Source: Chloroflexota bacterium
Lineage (GTDB): Bacteria; Chloroflexota; Anaerolineae; JAAYEA01
Direction of reading: 5' to 3'
DNA length: 43,825 nucleotides
Assembly (NCBI GenBank): GCA_019873665.1
Contig: JAIOAV010000027.1
Coordinates: 1 to 43,825, forward strand
The notes under the pieces were generated by a model that saw nothing but the letters and a program-made list of their open reading frames with translations, did not search any database and had not been told where the DNA came from. Below are positions 25,307-33,494 of the stretch, one piece after another (within the stretch, counting starts at the first letter, position 1; each line of letters starts with the position of its first letter). Position numbers and translations under genes: made by a program.

Positions 25307-25978
25307 ATGTCAGGCATACGCCGTGCCGCCGCGTTTCTCGCGCGGATCGGCTATACCTTGAGCCGCTACAAGCTCCTCTTAATCCGACTGGACAGCCTGC
25401 TCATGCTGGGGCTGTTTGGCATGGCGTTCTATCTGGGATATCTGGGATGGAGAGACAGCCTGACCGCGGGGCATCTGGCGGGAACCGTGCTCTCCCTGCT
25501 CGGCTTCATCACGTTGTTGCTGCTGCGCGCACGACAATATACTCTATTCGTGGCGGAGGGTCTCGTGTCGCCGTTGGCAGATCCGCTGCACGTCGAGGAA
25601 AAGATCTGGTTGCATGGCACCGGATTCTTCTCGGTCAGCGGCATGCGGCGGCGTTTCATCGAGCTTCCTGCGGTGATCTGGCGCACCGAGCTGGACGAGT
25701 ATATCCTGATGGCATATGTGCAGGTGCGGGGCTTTCCGCTCCTCGATGCGCCCGAGGATGAGCGTGGCCTGTGGTACATCTTCGCCCGGCCACAGGACAT
25801 ACGTGCGGTGGTGGCGGGTTTTCTTTACTTCGGGTTATCGCGTCGCCCGGCATTGCAGGTACTCTATCGCGAGTCGCCAAGCGTGGAGGCAGCCTTCTAC
25901 CTGTCTTGTGATAGTGCCGCGCAGCGCGATCGGCTGTGTCACGAGTTCGCCATGCGGGCTCAGGTGACACCCCGTTAG
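25307..25978 (+). CDS. Two-helix membrane protein of unknown function
   Basis: A 223-residue protein that I do not recognise. Seen: a basic N-terminus, two adjacent membrane helices (about residues 31-51, LMLGLFGMAFYLGYLGW, and 55-77, HLAGTVLSLLGFITLLLLRA), then a cytoplasmic domain of about 140 residues with WLHGTGFFSVSGMRRRFIELPAVIW and RPQDIRAVVAGFLYFGLSR. ATG 25307 or the adjacent GTG 25304 follows AAAGGGG. It is the last gene of the rightward operon and its end overlaps the convergent kinase-like gene by four bases. The topology is clear and the role is not. Confidence 0.7.
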   Translation: MSGIRRAAAFLARIGYTLSRYKLLLIRLDSLLMLGLFGMAFYLGYLGWRDSLTAGHLAGTVLSLLGFITLLLLRARQYTLFVAEGLVSPLADPLHVEEKIWLHGTGFFSVSGMRRRFIELPAVIWRTELDEYILMAYVQVRGFPLLDAPEDERGLWYIFARPQDIRAVVAGFLYFGLSRRPALQVLYRESPSVEAAFYLSCDSAAQRDRLCHEFAMRAQVTPR

Positions 25979-26871
25979 CGCTGGGGGAGTGTTCCTGCCT
26001 CTGGCGAGCCACTGTCGAGAAGACGATAGCGCTGTGGCTGTTTGGTTGGCAAGGAGATATGGAATCGCAGGGTGGAGATGCGCGCTTTTCCGCTACCCGT
26101 GCTCTCTGCGCGGATCGTGCCGCCGTGCGCCTCGATCAGCCCGCGCGCAATCGCCAGACGAAGGGTCTGTCCCCGCGCGGCCGCCGTGGACGATGCGCCG
26201 TTCTCTCCGTTCAACGCCGGCATCAGGAAAAAGCCAGCGCACGCTGTTGCCGACACGCTGGGGTTGGGCGCGCTGATCGCGATATGCATCCGGGCTTCAC
26301 TCGCCTCGGTCTGGGCAGCTGCCATAACTGTAATCCACCTGCCCGCCGGCGTGTGACGCAACATGTCCTCTAGCAAGTAACGCAGTGCCTGCCGCAATCG
26401 GTTCAGATCGCCCTCCAGCGGCGGGAGCGCATCCAGCGGGGCGACCCGTATCTGGCAGCCAGTTTCTTGCATCAGCGGCAGCAGATCACGCCGCGCCAGC
26501 TGCACCGCCTGGTCCAGCTTCATTGGCTTGACATTCAGTTCCAGTGACTGTGCCTGAAGTGCGGTGGCATCTAGGACTTCTTCGATGCCGGTGTGCAAGC
26601 ACTCGGTGCCGGCGGCGATAGTATCTGCCAGCCGCTGGATCTCGGTCGCGTCCAGCGCGCCTTGCTGTAGCATTTGGTCGAGTAACGTGGAACAACGCTG
26701 CACCAATTGCAAGGACGGATTCAGCTCGCGGATCGCCAGCGCCAGAAAATGCGCCTTGGCGCGTTCAAGCTGTGCAACTTGCTGGCTCAGCAGATCACGC
26801 GACCGATCGGCTACGAGATCTAGCATGACTGAGGCTACATTGCCGAGCGTGTTGAGAGGTATGGATGACAT
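25975..26871 (-). CDS. Degenerate histidine-kinase-like protein (probable pseudokinase)
   Basis: A 298-residue cytoplasmic protein with the layout of a sensor kinase core but without its active residues. Seen: a coiled-coil and dimerisation helix leading to FLALAIRELNPSL, which lines up with the usual FL-x-MSHELRTPL but has Arg48 where the phosphate-accepting histidine should be; then GDLNRLRQALRYLLEDMLRHTP, which lines up with the N-box region but lacks the magnesium-binding asparagines; no DxGxG box (IAISAPNPSVS instead); and a preserved late helix LAIARGLIEAHGGTIRAES. No sensor domain or membrane helix precedes it and no response regulator is adjacent. It may be a scaffold or partner protein, or an eroding gene; the frame is fully open. 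Confidence 0.7.
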   Translation of the reverse strand: MSSIPLNTLGNVASVMLDLVADRSRDLLSQQVAQLERAKAHFLALAIRELNPSLQLVQRCSTLLDQMLQQGALDATEIQRLADTIAAGTECLHTGIEEVLDATALQAQSLELNVKPMKLDQAVQLARRDLLPLMQETGCQIRVAPLDALPPLEGDLNRLRQALRYLLEDMLRHTPAGRWITVMAAAQTEASEARMHIAISAPNPSVSATACAGFFLMPALNGENGASSTAAARGQTLRLAIARGLIEAHGGTIRAESTGSGKARISTLRFHISLPTKQPQRYRLLDSGSPEAGTLPQR

Positions 26872-27117
26872 TTTGGCCTCACCCGCCCCGCCAAGAGATG
26901 TCCGGTTGCATTGTCGCCGCCGGAGCAGAGAGATGTTGATGTCATCTTGACATATCTAGATGAAAACGAGATGAAAAAGCGCGATCAGAAGGATGAACGT
27001 TTTTTCAAAGTGGGAAAGGAGGGGGAACAGGACGTTACCTCGTTCCTCCTTCTTTGATAGAGGAGACAAATCGAAGCTGAACGACCCAATTTGCGAGCGA
27101 CTGCAGGGAGCGAAGGA
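26872..27117. other. Gene-free stretch with a palindrome and an imperfect hairpin
   Basis: Together with the repeats that follow, this forms about 410 bases without a gene. It holds a perfect inverted repeat ATGTCA-TCT-TGACAT (26939-26953), about 70 bases before the kinase-like gene and possibly an operator, and a long imperfect hairpin (27007-27057) whose arms share CAAAG, AAGGAGG and GAAC blocks. No convincing promoter or RNA gene was seen. Confidence 0.45.
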
Positions 27118-27245
27118 GGGGATGGCTTCAGTCGCTTTGCTCCCTCGCCATGACATGCGACCTCGTCATTGCGAGCGGCATCGCGGCGAAGCCATCTCCT
27201 GTATGGGTGGGGGGATGGCTTCAGTCGCTTCGCTCCCTCGCCATG
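27118..27245. repeat. REP-like repeat cluster
   Basis: Two direct copies of a 35-base unit (27118-27152 and 27211-27245, one mismatch) that begins GGGGATGGCTTCAGTCGC and ends CTCGCCATGA. Between them (about 27163-27200) lies a divergent inverted copy containing GTCATTGCGAGC and GAAGCCATCTCC. The unit resembles the widespread REP/BIME type with the core TCATTGCGAG...GAAGCAATCTC. It sits directly next to the IS5-family element. Confidence 0.7.
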
Positions 27246-27283
27246 AGGCGAATGGTCCAGGCTGCGCACAATCATCCGATTTA

Positions 27284-28147
27284 GAGTCTGTTATGCACTT
27301 TTACCCGGAGATGGTAGACTGCAGGTATGAAACGAAAAGCCTATCCGAGTGATGTAAGCGAAGATGAGTGGGCCTTTGTGGCTCCATACTTGACTTTGAT
27401 GACCGAAGATGCGCCACAACGGGATTACCCTCTGCGAGAAGTGTTCAACGGGCTGCGCTGGATCATCCGCGCCGGAGCGCCGTGGCGTATGATGGCCAAT
27501 GATCTGCCGCCGTGGTGGGTGGTCTACCAACAAAGCCGACGCTGGATCAAAGCAGGCGTATTCGAGGCAATGGTGCATGACCTGCACGCATCTTGCGGCT
27601 GGCCAAAGGGTGACAGGAACAGCTGACGGCGGCGATCTTCGACAGCCGTACGCTGCAATCCAGTCCGGAAAGTGGGGCACGCGCGGGGTATGCTGGCGCC
27701 AAGCGCCGCAAGGGTAGCAAGACGCATATCGCGGTGGACACCTTGGGACACCTGTTGGCTTTGTATGTGACACCTGCCAACGAACAGGACCGTGACCAGG
27801 TGGGAGAACTGGCGCACCAAGTTCAGGAGGCTACCAAGCAATCGGTTCAAGTGGCCTTTGTCGATCAGGGCTACACTGGGGAAGGGCCAGCGGAGGCTGC
27901 CCAAGCTGAAGGGATGCGCCTGGAAGTGGTCAAACTGCCCGAAGCCAAGAAAGGTTTTGTGCTGCTGCCCCGCCATTGGGTCGTCGAGCGCAGTTTCGCC
28001 TGGGCTGCCCGTTTTCGACGCCTGGCGCGTGACTACGAGCGCCTGCCGGAAACATTGGCTGGCCTTACCTCCCTGGCGTTCGCAATCCTGATGCTCAAGA
28101 ACTTCGTCCATCTGATGGCTCATATCCTATAAGTTCATAACACGCTC
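27284..28147 (+). mobile_element. IS5-family insertion sequence, about 864 bp, decayed
   Basis: The ends match as imperfect terminal inverted repeats: GAGTCTGTTATGCACTT on the left (from 27284) and, read on the minus strand, GAGCGTGTTATGAACTT on the right (ending at 28147). The element is flanked on each side by TA (27282-27283 and 28148-28149), consistent with a 2-base target duplication as in the IS427 group of IS5. It carries one broken transposase gene on the plus strand. The size fits that group (850-950 bp). Confidence 0.8.
27327..28132 (+). pseudogene. IS5-family transposase, frameshifted and with an in-frame stop
   Basis: The N-terminal part (27327-27626, KRKAYPSDVSEDEWAFV, REVFNGLRWIIRAGAPWRM) is the DUF4096-type domain of IS5 transposases. 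The remainder lies in another frame, readable from 27614 to 28132: [60 protein letters not shown]. The DDE catalytic residues sit in FDSRT, VDQGYTG and VVERSF, all in the second frame. Compared with intact relatives, one base seems lost near 27590 and a CGA-like codon has become TGA at 27611-27613, so two lesions separate the halves. Some IS427-type elements use programmed frameshifting, but no slippery heptamer is seen in the overlap and the extra stop argues for decay. Confidence 0.78.
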
Positions 28148-28243
28148 TAGCATCAACGGGATCCGGACTCGCATCCTACGGCGATACTAAGGAAAGGCTT
28201 CTGGATAGCTCTGGCCTGGCGTGCTCGCAACTCCCAAACGAGA

Positions 28244-29833
28244 TCACAATGCTCTCAGACGGGGCCAGGCCAGCTCGATCCCTTGCGCCACCAGAAGGCT
28301 CTGGAAGTCAGCTAGAAGGCTGTCTTTTTCCCTCACTGCCCTGGGGGGTACGCCCCGAGAAATGGCGAACGCGGCTAGCAGCCCCGCCGCCTCGCCAATG
28401 TTCCATTCCACCGGATGAAGCCGATAACAGCCATTGGTGATGTGAGTTGTACCGATGTTCTTGCAGGCCGGCAGCAAGTTCTCCACGCGCACGGGGATCA
28501 GCGCCCCTAGAGGGATCTGAAAAGGCTGCGACGAAATATCGATGTAGTTGTCATGGCCCGTGCTGGGGTGCAGGTCAATGCGGTATGATCCCATGCCCAC
28601 CGAGTCATAGAAGCTCTCCGCCTCTCTCCCGCCCCGCGCCTCAGTGCCTACATGGTTCTCTGTGACGGTAAACACCGCCTTGATGCGCCGCGACTCGCGG
28701 ATATATGGATATTTCGCCAGACCATCCGCAGTGCCGGTCATGTCAGGCCGTAGATACAGCCCTGGATACCCCGCACCCCCGTCGGGGCGCGGCGCCTCAG
28801 TCTGCATCCAGTAGAGTAGGCTCAACGAGAGCTGTTTGGCATCCTCGAGGCATTGGGCGACGTGCGTTGCTGGCTTGTCAATGATATTTCCCTCCCAGTA
28901 GTCGTTCTGCGGCCAGTTGACCAGCGTCACCTCGTGCGGCATCACCCCCTCGGCATAATGTTGGCGGGTGAGGATGCGCCGGTAGAGCCAAAGTGCCTGG
29001 CGGTCGTTCTCGCCAGTCTGCGGCAGAAGCGTGCGCGTGCGCGGTGACAGGTCAATGGGGTGGCAGTGCACCCAGCTCAGCAGCTTGCCGGACCACGGAG
29101 GAGTCAACGATGGCACATAGTCCCGCCATCGTTCGTACTGGGCGGGCTTGGCAATAACATGATCTCCCTGCGGATCGTAGGCGACGGGAAAGCACCAGGT
29201 GAGTGACTGGACGTTTTCCGGCTGCGCCGGGCCACGAACCGCGTGCGGCTCGCCCGTCTCGTCCTGCGACTCGGCCCCGCTGACGTATTCGACCCCGGCC
29301 AGGGGCAGCAGGTCGCCTAGCTCGGTGGCGTCGAGGATGTGGCGCGCTACGACGGTTTCTATCTCCCCCGTGCGCAGATTGCGCAAGCTGACAGCGCGCA
29401 CCCGGTTGCCCTGCACGTCGGCGGCAACAGGCTCGCGTTCCAGTCGCACTTCCAGTCGCCCCGCAGCCCGGTCATACGCCATCATCCCTTCCAACACCGC
29501 CAGGGCTACACGCGGCTCATGGCAGAGCCGCGAGACCGTCCCGGCGCCGGGGTTCAGGTGGGGATCGGCGCGCGCCGCAGCGGTAAGCGGATAGTGTGCC
29601 CGGTAATAGCCGCGCACACTATCGCGGAACTGGCGGTAGCGCCGCGTACAGCCGAACTGCTCGATCCAGGGATGCTCGTCCGGCGGTACCGCCTGCGCGG
29701 TCAGTTGCCCGCCGATCCAGTCGGTAACCTCGGTCATGATGACGCGGTAGCCCAACGCCGCCGCCGCCAACGCTGCCGCGCAACCGCCGACTCCACCACC
29801 GCATATCAGGATGTCTGCGTCTACAGATGACAT
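28244..29833 (-). CDS. FAD-dependent oxidoreductase (FAD_oxidored family), first copy
   Basis: A 529-residue flavoprotein. Seen: Rossmann dinucleotide motif ILICGGGVGGCAAALAAAALG at residues 8-28; EVTDWIGGQLTAQAVPPDEH next to it, typical of PF12831-type proteins; HILDATELGDLLPLAG, the second FAD-contact region; and a C-terminal NLLPACKNIGTTHITNGCYRLHPVEWNIGEAAG, the usual FAD-closing segment. No signal peptide is seen. AAGGAG lies 8 bases before ATG 29833. It is the last gene of the leftward catabolic train, 30 bases after a second flavoprotein that is only distantly similar. Members often sit beside transporters and sulfatases in polysaccharide-degrading bacteria; the oxidised substrate is unknown. 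Confidence 0.86.
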   Translation of the reverse strand: MSSVDADILICGGGVGGCAAALAAAALGYRVIMTEVTDWIGGQLTAQAVPPDEHPWIEQFGCTRRYRQFRDSVRGYYRAHYPLTAAARADPHLNPGAGTVSRLCHEPRVALAVLEGMMAYDRAAGRLEVRLEREPVAADVQGNRVRAVSLRNLRTGEIETVVARHILDATELGDLLPLAGVEYVSGAESQDETGEPHAVRGPAQPENVQSLTWCFPVAYDPQGDHVIAKPAQYERWRDYVPSLTPPWSGKLLSWVHCHPIDLSPRTRTLLPQTGENDRQALWLYRRILTRQHYAEGVMPHEVTLVNWPQNDYWEGNIIDKPATHVAQCLEDAKQLSLSLLYWMQTEAPRPDGGAGYPGLYLRPDMTGTADGLAKYPYIRESRRIKAVFTVTENHVGTEARGGREAESFYDSVGMGSYRIDLHPSTGHDNYIDISSQPFQIPLGALIPVRVENLLPACKNIGTTHITNGCYRLHPVEWNIGEAAGLLAAFAISRGVPPRAVREKDSLLADFQSLLVAQGIELAWPRLRAL

Positions 29834-29863
29834 GTTGTGATCTCCTTCAGAGTTGAGAGTGCC

Positions 29864-31255
29864 TCACTTCACCGACAGAATCGCCTTCTGCTCGCGTAGC
29901 GTCTGCTGCAAACGCGCCACCGGCGTCTCGCGCACCGGAATCTCCTCTGCCGTGGCGATGGCTCCCGCCACTCCGGCAGCCTGCCCCATCGCCACACAAG
30001 ACGGCATGACCCGCACCGCGCCCGCGGCCTCGTGCGTCGCGGAAAGGGCACGTCCTGCCACGAGCAGTTGCTCGATTCCCTTCGGGACGAGCGACCGGTA
30101 GGGGATCTCGTACACTGGCGCGGTGCGCAGCCCCATCTCCAGCGCCGTGGCGATCCCCCCGCCCTTTCCCGTTACAGGGTGGATATCCACGGGAAAGCCG
30201 CCCAGGGCGATGACATCCGGAAAGTGCCGTCCCGTCGCCAGGTCGTCCGCGGTGAGTGTATAGTCGCCGACGATATGCCGCGTCTCGCGCACGCCGACTT
30301 GCGCGCCGGTGTCGAGCAGCGTCGCATTGGCAAAGCCAGGGAGATGCGCGCGGAAAAACTCCACTAGCGCCCAGACTTGCTTGCGGCCTTCCACCTCGCC
30401 TTGAGTCAGGTCGCGAGCATTCGTGCCATCCAATCCGGATAGGCGGCTGCAGTTCACGCGCCAGGTGCCCCGCTGCGGGGTACGGTAGATGCCAATATGC
30501 TCACGGGGCGCGGGGAATGTATCCTGATGCGCCAGGACGATGGCGCGGAACAGATGGTTGTGCTCTTCGGGGTGTTCGCGGACGTACGCCTCCACCGCCT
30601 CATCGTCCACATTGCCAACACGGAAGAACATGGTCATGGGTTGCATCAACCCGTTCCGGCTGCGACCTTTGACAACAGGCACGCCGGCGAGCGCCGCCAC
30701 ATCCGCGTCGCCAGTGCAGTCCACGACCACCTCGGCTGTGAGCGCCTGGAGGCCCGACTTGTTGTGCACGATGGCGCCGCGGATGCGGTTGCCGTCCAGC
30801 AGTGGCGCGATGAAACGGGTATGCAGGTAGAGTGCGACGCCACTCTCCACCGCCATTTCCGCGGCTCCGATCTTGAGCGCCTCCGAGTCGAAAGGGGTTA
30901 CGTGGTCATGCCCAAAGATGTAGAAGCCGGCCTCGGGGCTGCCCGCGCGCACTTTCGCGGGGTGAATCGCGCCGCCCATCGCCTCCATGCGGCGCACCAG
31001 CTCGTCGAACACGCCGCCGATGATCTGCTCTTCTCCGGTGCCACTAAAGGAGGTCATAAAGGGGCCCACCATCGCCGCCGTCGCCGCGCCACCCAGAAAG
31101 CCATACTGCTCCACCAGCACGGTCCGCGCGCCAGCGCGCGCCGCGCCCACTGCCGCACCGATGCCCGCAGGACCACCGCCGATCACTAGCACCTGCGCTT
31201 CAGCAACGACGGGCGCCTCCCAGTCCAACCTGATCTTGGCTTGCTTGCTCCCCAC
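29864..31255 (-). CDS. FAD-dependent oxidoreductase (FAD_oxidored family), second copy
   Basis: A 463-residue flavoprotein. Seen: VLVIGGGPAGIGAAVGAARAG (residues 22-42) with VEQYGFLGG following, the Rossmann FAD motif; VVVDCTGDADVAALAGVP, the second FAD-contact region; a VGVRETRHIVGDY motif characteristic of this family; and GIEQLLVAGRALSATHEAAGAVRVMPSCVAMGQAAG near the C-terminus. The start is GTG 31255, preceded by AGGAGGAG. No export signal. It lies 39 bases after the multi-domain M23-like gene and 30 bases before the other flavoprotein, so the pair is likely made together and may catalyse consecutive or complementary steps (inference). Confidence 0.87.
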   Translation of the reverse strand: MGSKQAKIRLDWEAPVVAEAQVLVIGGGPAGIGAAVGAARAGARTVLVEQYGFLGGAATAAMVGPFMTSFSGTGEEQIIGGVFDELVRRMEAMGGAIHPAKVRAGSPEAGFYIFGHDHVTPFDSEALKIGAAEMAVESGVALYLHTRFIAPLLDGNRIRGAIVHNKSGLQALTAEVVVDCTGDADVAALAGVPVVKGRSRNGLMQPMTMFFRVGNVDDEAVEAYVREHPEEHNHLFRAIVLAHQDTFPAPREHIGIYRTPQRGTWRVNCSRLSGLDGTNARDLTQGEVEGRKQVWALVEFFRAHLPGFANATLLDTGAQVGVRETRHIVGDYTLTADDLATGRHFPDVIALGGFPVDIHPVTGKGGGIATALEMGLRTAPVYEIPYRSLVPKGIEQLLVAGRALSATHEAAGAVRVMPSCVAMGQAAGVAGAIATAEEIPVRETPVARLQQTLREQKAILSVK

Positions 31256-31294
31256 AATCTCCTCCTTCTCAGGGCGATTCCTACCGCCAGCTTT

Positions 31295-33463
31295 TCACAG
31301 ATCGCCCAGCCGCGTGAACACCACCGCGTCAGCAACCACTTGCCCTTCTGCACCGTCGGCCAAGAGCTCAACATAGCCATCGGTCCCTTCGGCAAAGGGG
31401 AAAATCCCAATCAAGCGTGAAGTGGCGGGGTGAATCCAGACCTTTTCCTCGCCACCCAGGTGGCGCACACGCACCCAAAAGCGCGCGTCGGGATCGAAAG
31501 GTGTCTGCTCATGCAGCCGCACCTCATAGCGCCCGGCAGCCAGATCGGGCGTAAAGCGCGCGTACTCGCCCTCTCGAGCGCGCCTGCCGTTGACGAGATA
31601 GAAGCCACCATAACCGGGGGTCTCCCAGCGGTCGAAGCGATGACCCACCCAGAAGTAAGGTGTGGCGCAAAAGCCAGGGTCTTGGTCGTCCAAGATTACC
31701 TGCGTCTGCGGCGGCTGGTTGCGAACCTCCAGGATGACACGAAAGCGTTGTGGGCTGTTGACCGCCCCAGGCGTCTCTACTGCCACCCATGCCTCGTATG
31801 TGCCTACCAAGAGACCTTCGGCGTTGACTCCGACTGTCAACTGCTGGGCGTTGCCCGAGCCGCCGACGTGCACCGTCAGCCAACCCGCCGCCTCAGTAGG
31901 ACTAATCTCTATGTGAGCTTTGGGCAGCGTGCCGCCCCCGGCGTTGCGCAGCTTGATCTCCTTTGCATCGGGCCTAGGACGCGTTGTCCGCGCAACAAAG
32001 GTCAATGTGTGTGGCAGATGGCGAATCGGCCAACCATAGACATCCATCGCTTGCACCGGACGAGCACGGAAGGAGAGTTCCCTAGGCGCATCTAGCGCCA
32101 GACCAGGCATGACGCTCATCTGGCCATCGACGGTCAGATGCTGGGTGAAAGCAGCCCTCCCTACCCCATCATCCACAGTCAACGTCACCGGATAGACGCC
32201 AGGCTTGAGATAGACATGTGATGGGTGCGGGTCTACCGCGAAACCGCCATCGCCAAAAGTCCAGAAGTAACGGAGGGTGCCTCTCGCTGACCCCGCGTGC
32301 GAGCCGTCGCTATGGAACTGCACTTCCTGGCCTGTCTTGGCCGGGCTCAACGGCGCCATCTGGGCACAGATCTCGCCAGCCCGCTCCTTCTTCTGCCGGA
32401 AGATCTGCCAGAAGATGATCCATGGGTCGAGCAGGACCTCCGGCGTAACGTGGTCCAGGGCATGTTGCTCAGCAAATGACCTGGGGACCACGAAAACCGA
32501 GTCCTCACGGCGATTGGGGCGCTGCAGGTGCACCAGGTAGCGCTTGGGCACTGTCACCCGACGCTGTCCCTTTTGGATGACATAGTCATCGCCAGCATCC
32601 TCACTTATGTGGCCTCTAACCTCAACCGGTGCGTCTGCCCCAGCTTGAGGGTCTGCCGCTTCCCGCACTTTGAACACGAAGTGCGAGTGCTCGTGGGAGC
32701 CGACCAAGACCCCAGCCGCCTCGGCGATATGTGTCCCCGCCTTGACGGGAGTATGTTCTGGCACCAAGAGCCGTACCATGTGGGCGGTTTGCAGGGTCCA
32801 CGTGGAACCGTCAGGCCATGTGCGGATGGCACGCCAACGGTTGTTGTTGTCGCCCATCTCTAGGGAGTTAAAGTAGAACTGGTCATCTAGATCTATGGGT
32901 GCCCAGATTGGAGTGCCTTTGGGATGGTTTATGTCCAACCCGCCATGCGCATCAAACCCTAGGTATGGCCCCATCCAAGGGTCATCACCGTTGTAGCAGC
33001 GCTCAATATCGATGAAATTCCCCTCATCCGGACACCAGGATTGCAGCTCCTGTGGACAGATCGACAGCGTCATATCCTGTATCGCAAACCGTGCCTGTTT
33101 GCTTGGTCGGCATGCGCCATGCGTCTCTTTGATAAGTGTGAAGATATCAGCGACGGCATCGAACCAGATACGCATGCCGTTGATCACATACGGCTCGTAG
33201 AAGGTTTCCTGGGAGCAGACATAGCGCTCCATCATCATGGGCTGGCCGTCAATCCGCACGTGACAGGCAAAGTGATACATAGATCTGCCCAGAGGGTGAT
33301 TCTCGCCATACCTGTCTATGTTGGTCAGTATGAACGCCGCGGACGTGTCTTCCAACGTCAGGGTGCGAACCTCCCCGTTTCGCAGCCGGAAGTGCAGCGT
33401 ATCGCCGCGATCCAGCTCGATCGCGGTCAATGTGTCACGGGCTTGGCGATAGATTTCAGACAT
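31295..33463 (-). CDS. Multi-domain protein: M23-like metallopeptidase fold, PKD, BACON-like and golvesin-like domains
   Basis: A 722-residue protein with an unusual architecture. Seen: a unique N-terminal region (1-160); an M23/LytM-like segment (about 165-268) with GFDAHGGLDI (His173, Asp177), GTPIWAP, TAHMVRLLVPEHTPVKAG (His228) and HSHFVF (His259, His261), so every zinc-site position of M23 enzymes is matched; a PKD domain (about 365-446, FWTFGDGG, HVYLKPGVYPVTLTVDDG); a BACON-like segment (about 480-590, GWLTVHVGGSG, GTYEAWVAV); and a golvesin C-terminal-like domain (about 595-722) ending GQVVADAVVF. No signal peptide is visible although PKD and M23 domains are normally outside the cell. 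ATG 33463 follows AAGGAG at 5 bases. Activity is unproven; it could be a binding or scaffold protein. Confidence 0.7.
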   Translation of the reverse strand: MSEIYRQARDTLTAIELDRGDTLHFRLRNGEVRTLTLEDTSAAFILTNIDRYGENHPLGRSMYHFACHVRIDGQPMMMERYVCSQETFYEPYVINGMRIWFDAVADIFTLIKETHGACRPSKQARFAIQDMTLSICPQELQSWCPDEGNFIDIERCYNGDDPWMGPYLGFDAHGGLDINHPKGTPIWAPIDLDDQFYFNSLEMGDNNNRWRAIRTWPDGSTWTLQTAHMVRLLVPEHTPVKAGTHIAEAAGVLVGSHEHSHFVFKVREAADPQAGADAPVEVRGHISEDAGDDYVIQKGQRRVTVPKRYLVHLQRPNRREDSVFVVPRSFAEQHALDHVTPEVLLDPWIIFWQIFRQKKERAGEICAQMAPLSPAKTGQEVQFHSDGSHAGSARGTLRYFWTFGDGGFAVDPHPSHVYLKPGVYPVTLTVDDGVGRAAFTQHLTVDGQMSVMPGLALDAPRELSFRARPVQAMDVYGWPIRHLPHTLTFVARTTRPRPDAKEIKLRNAGGGTLPKAHIEISPTEAAGWLTVHVGGSGNAQQLTVGVNAEGLLVGTYEAWVAVETPGAVNSPQRFRVILEVRNQPPQTQVILDDQDPGFCATPYFWVGHRFDRWETPGYGGFYLVNGRRAREGEYARFTPDLAAGRYEVRLHEQTPFDPDARFWVRVRHLGGEEKVWIHPATSRLIGIFPFAEGTDGYVELLADGAEGQVVADAVVFTRLGDL

Positions 33464-33494
33464 GAGTTCTCCTTTTATGCAATAGGTCAAGGGC

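Noticed and set aside
28150..28243. Possible tRNA or terminator after the last flavoprotein gene
   Set aside because: No cloverleaf or stem with T tract could be built; I see nothing supportable in this short gap.
31430..32095. Open frame of 221 residues on the plus strand opposite the M23-like gene; similar ones at 33041-33676 and 41546-42277
   Set aside because: All are antisense to genes with clear motifs and lack ribosome sites and recognisable domains.
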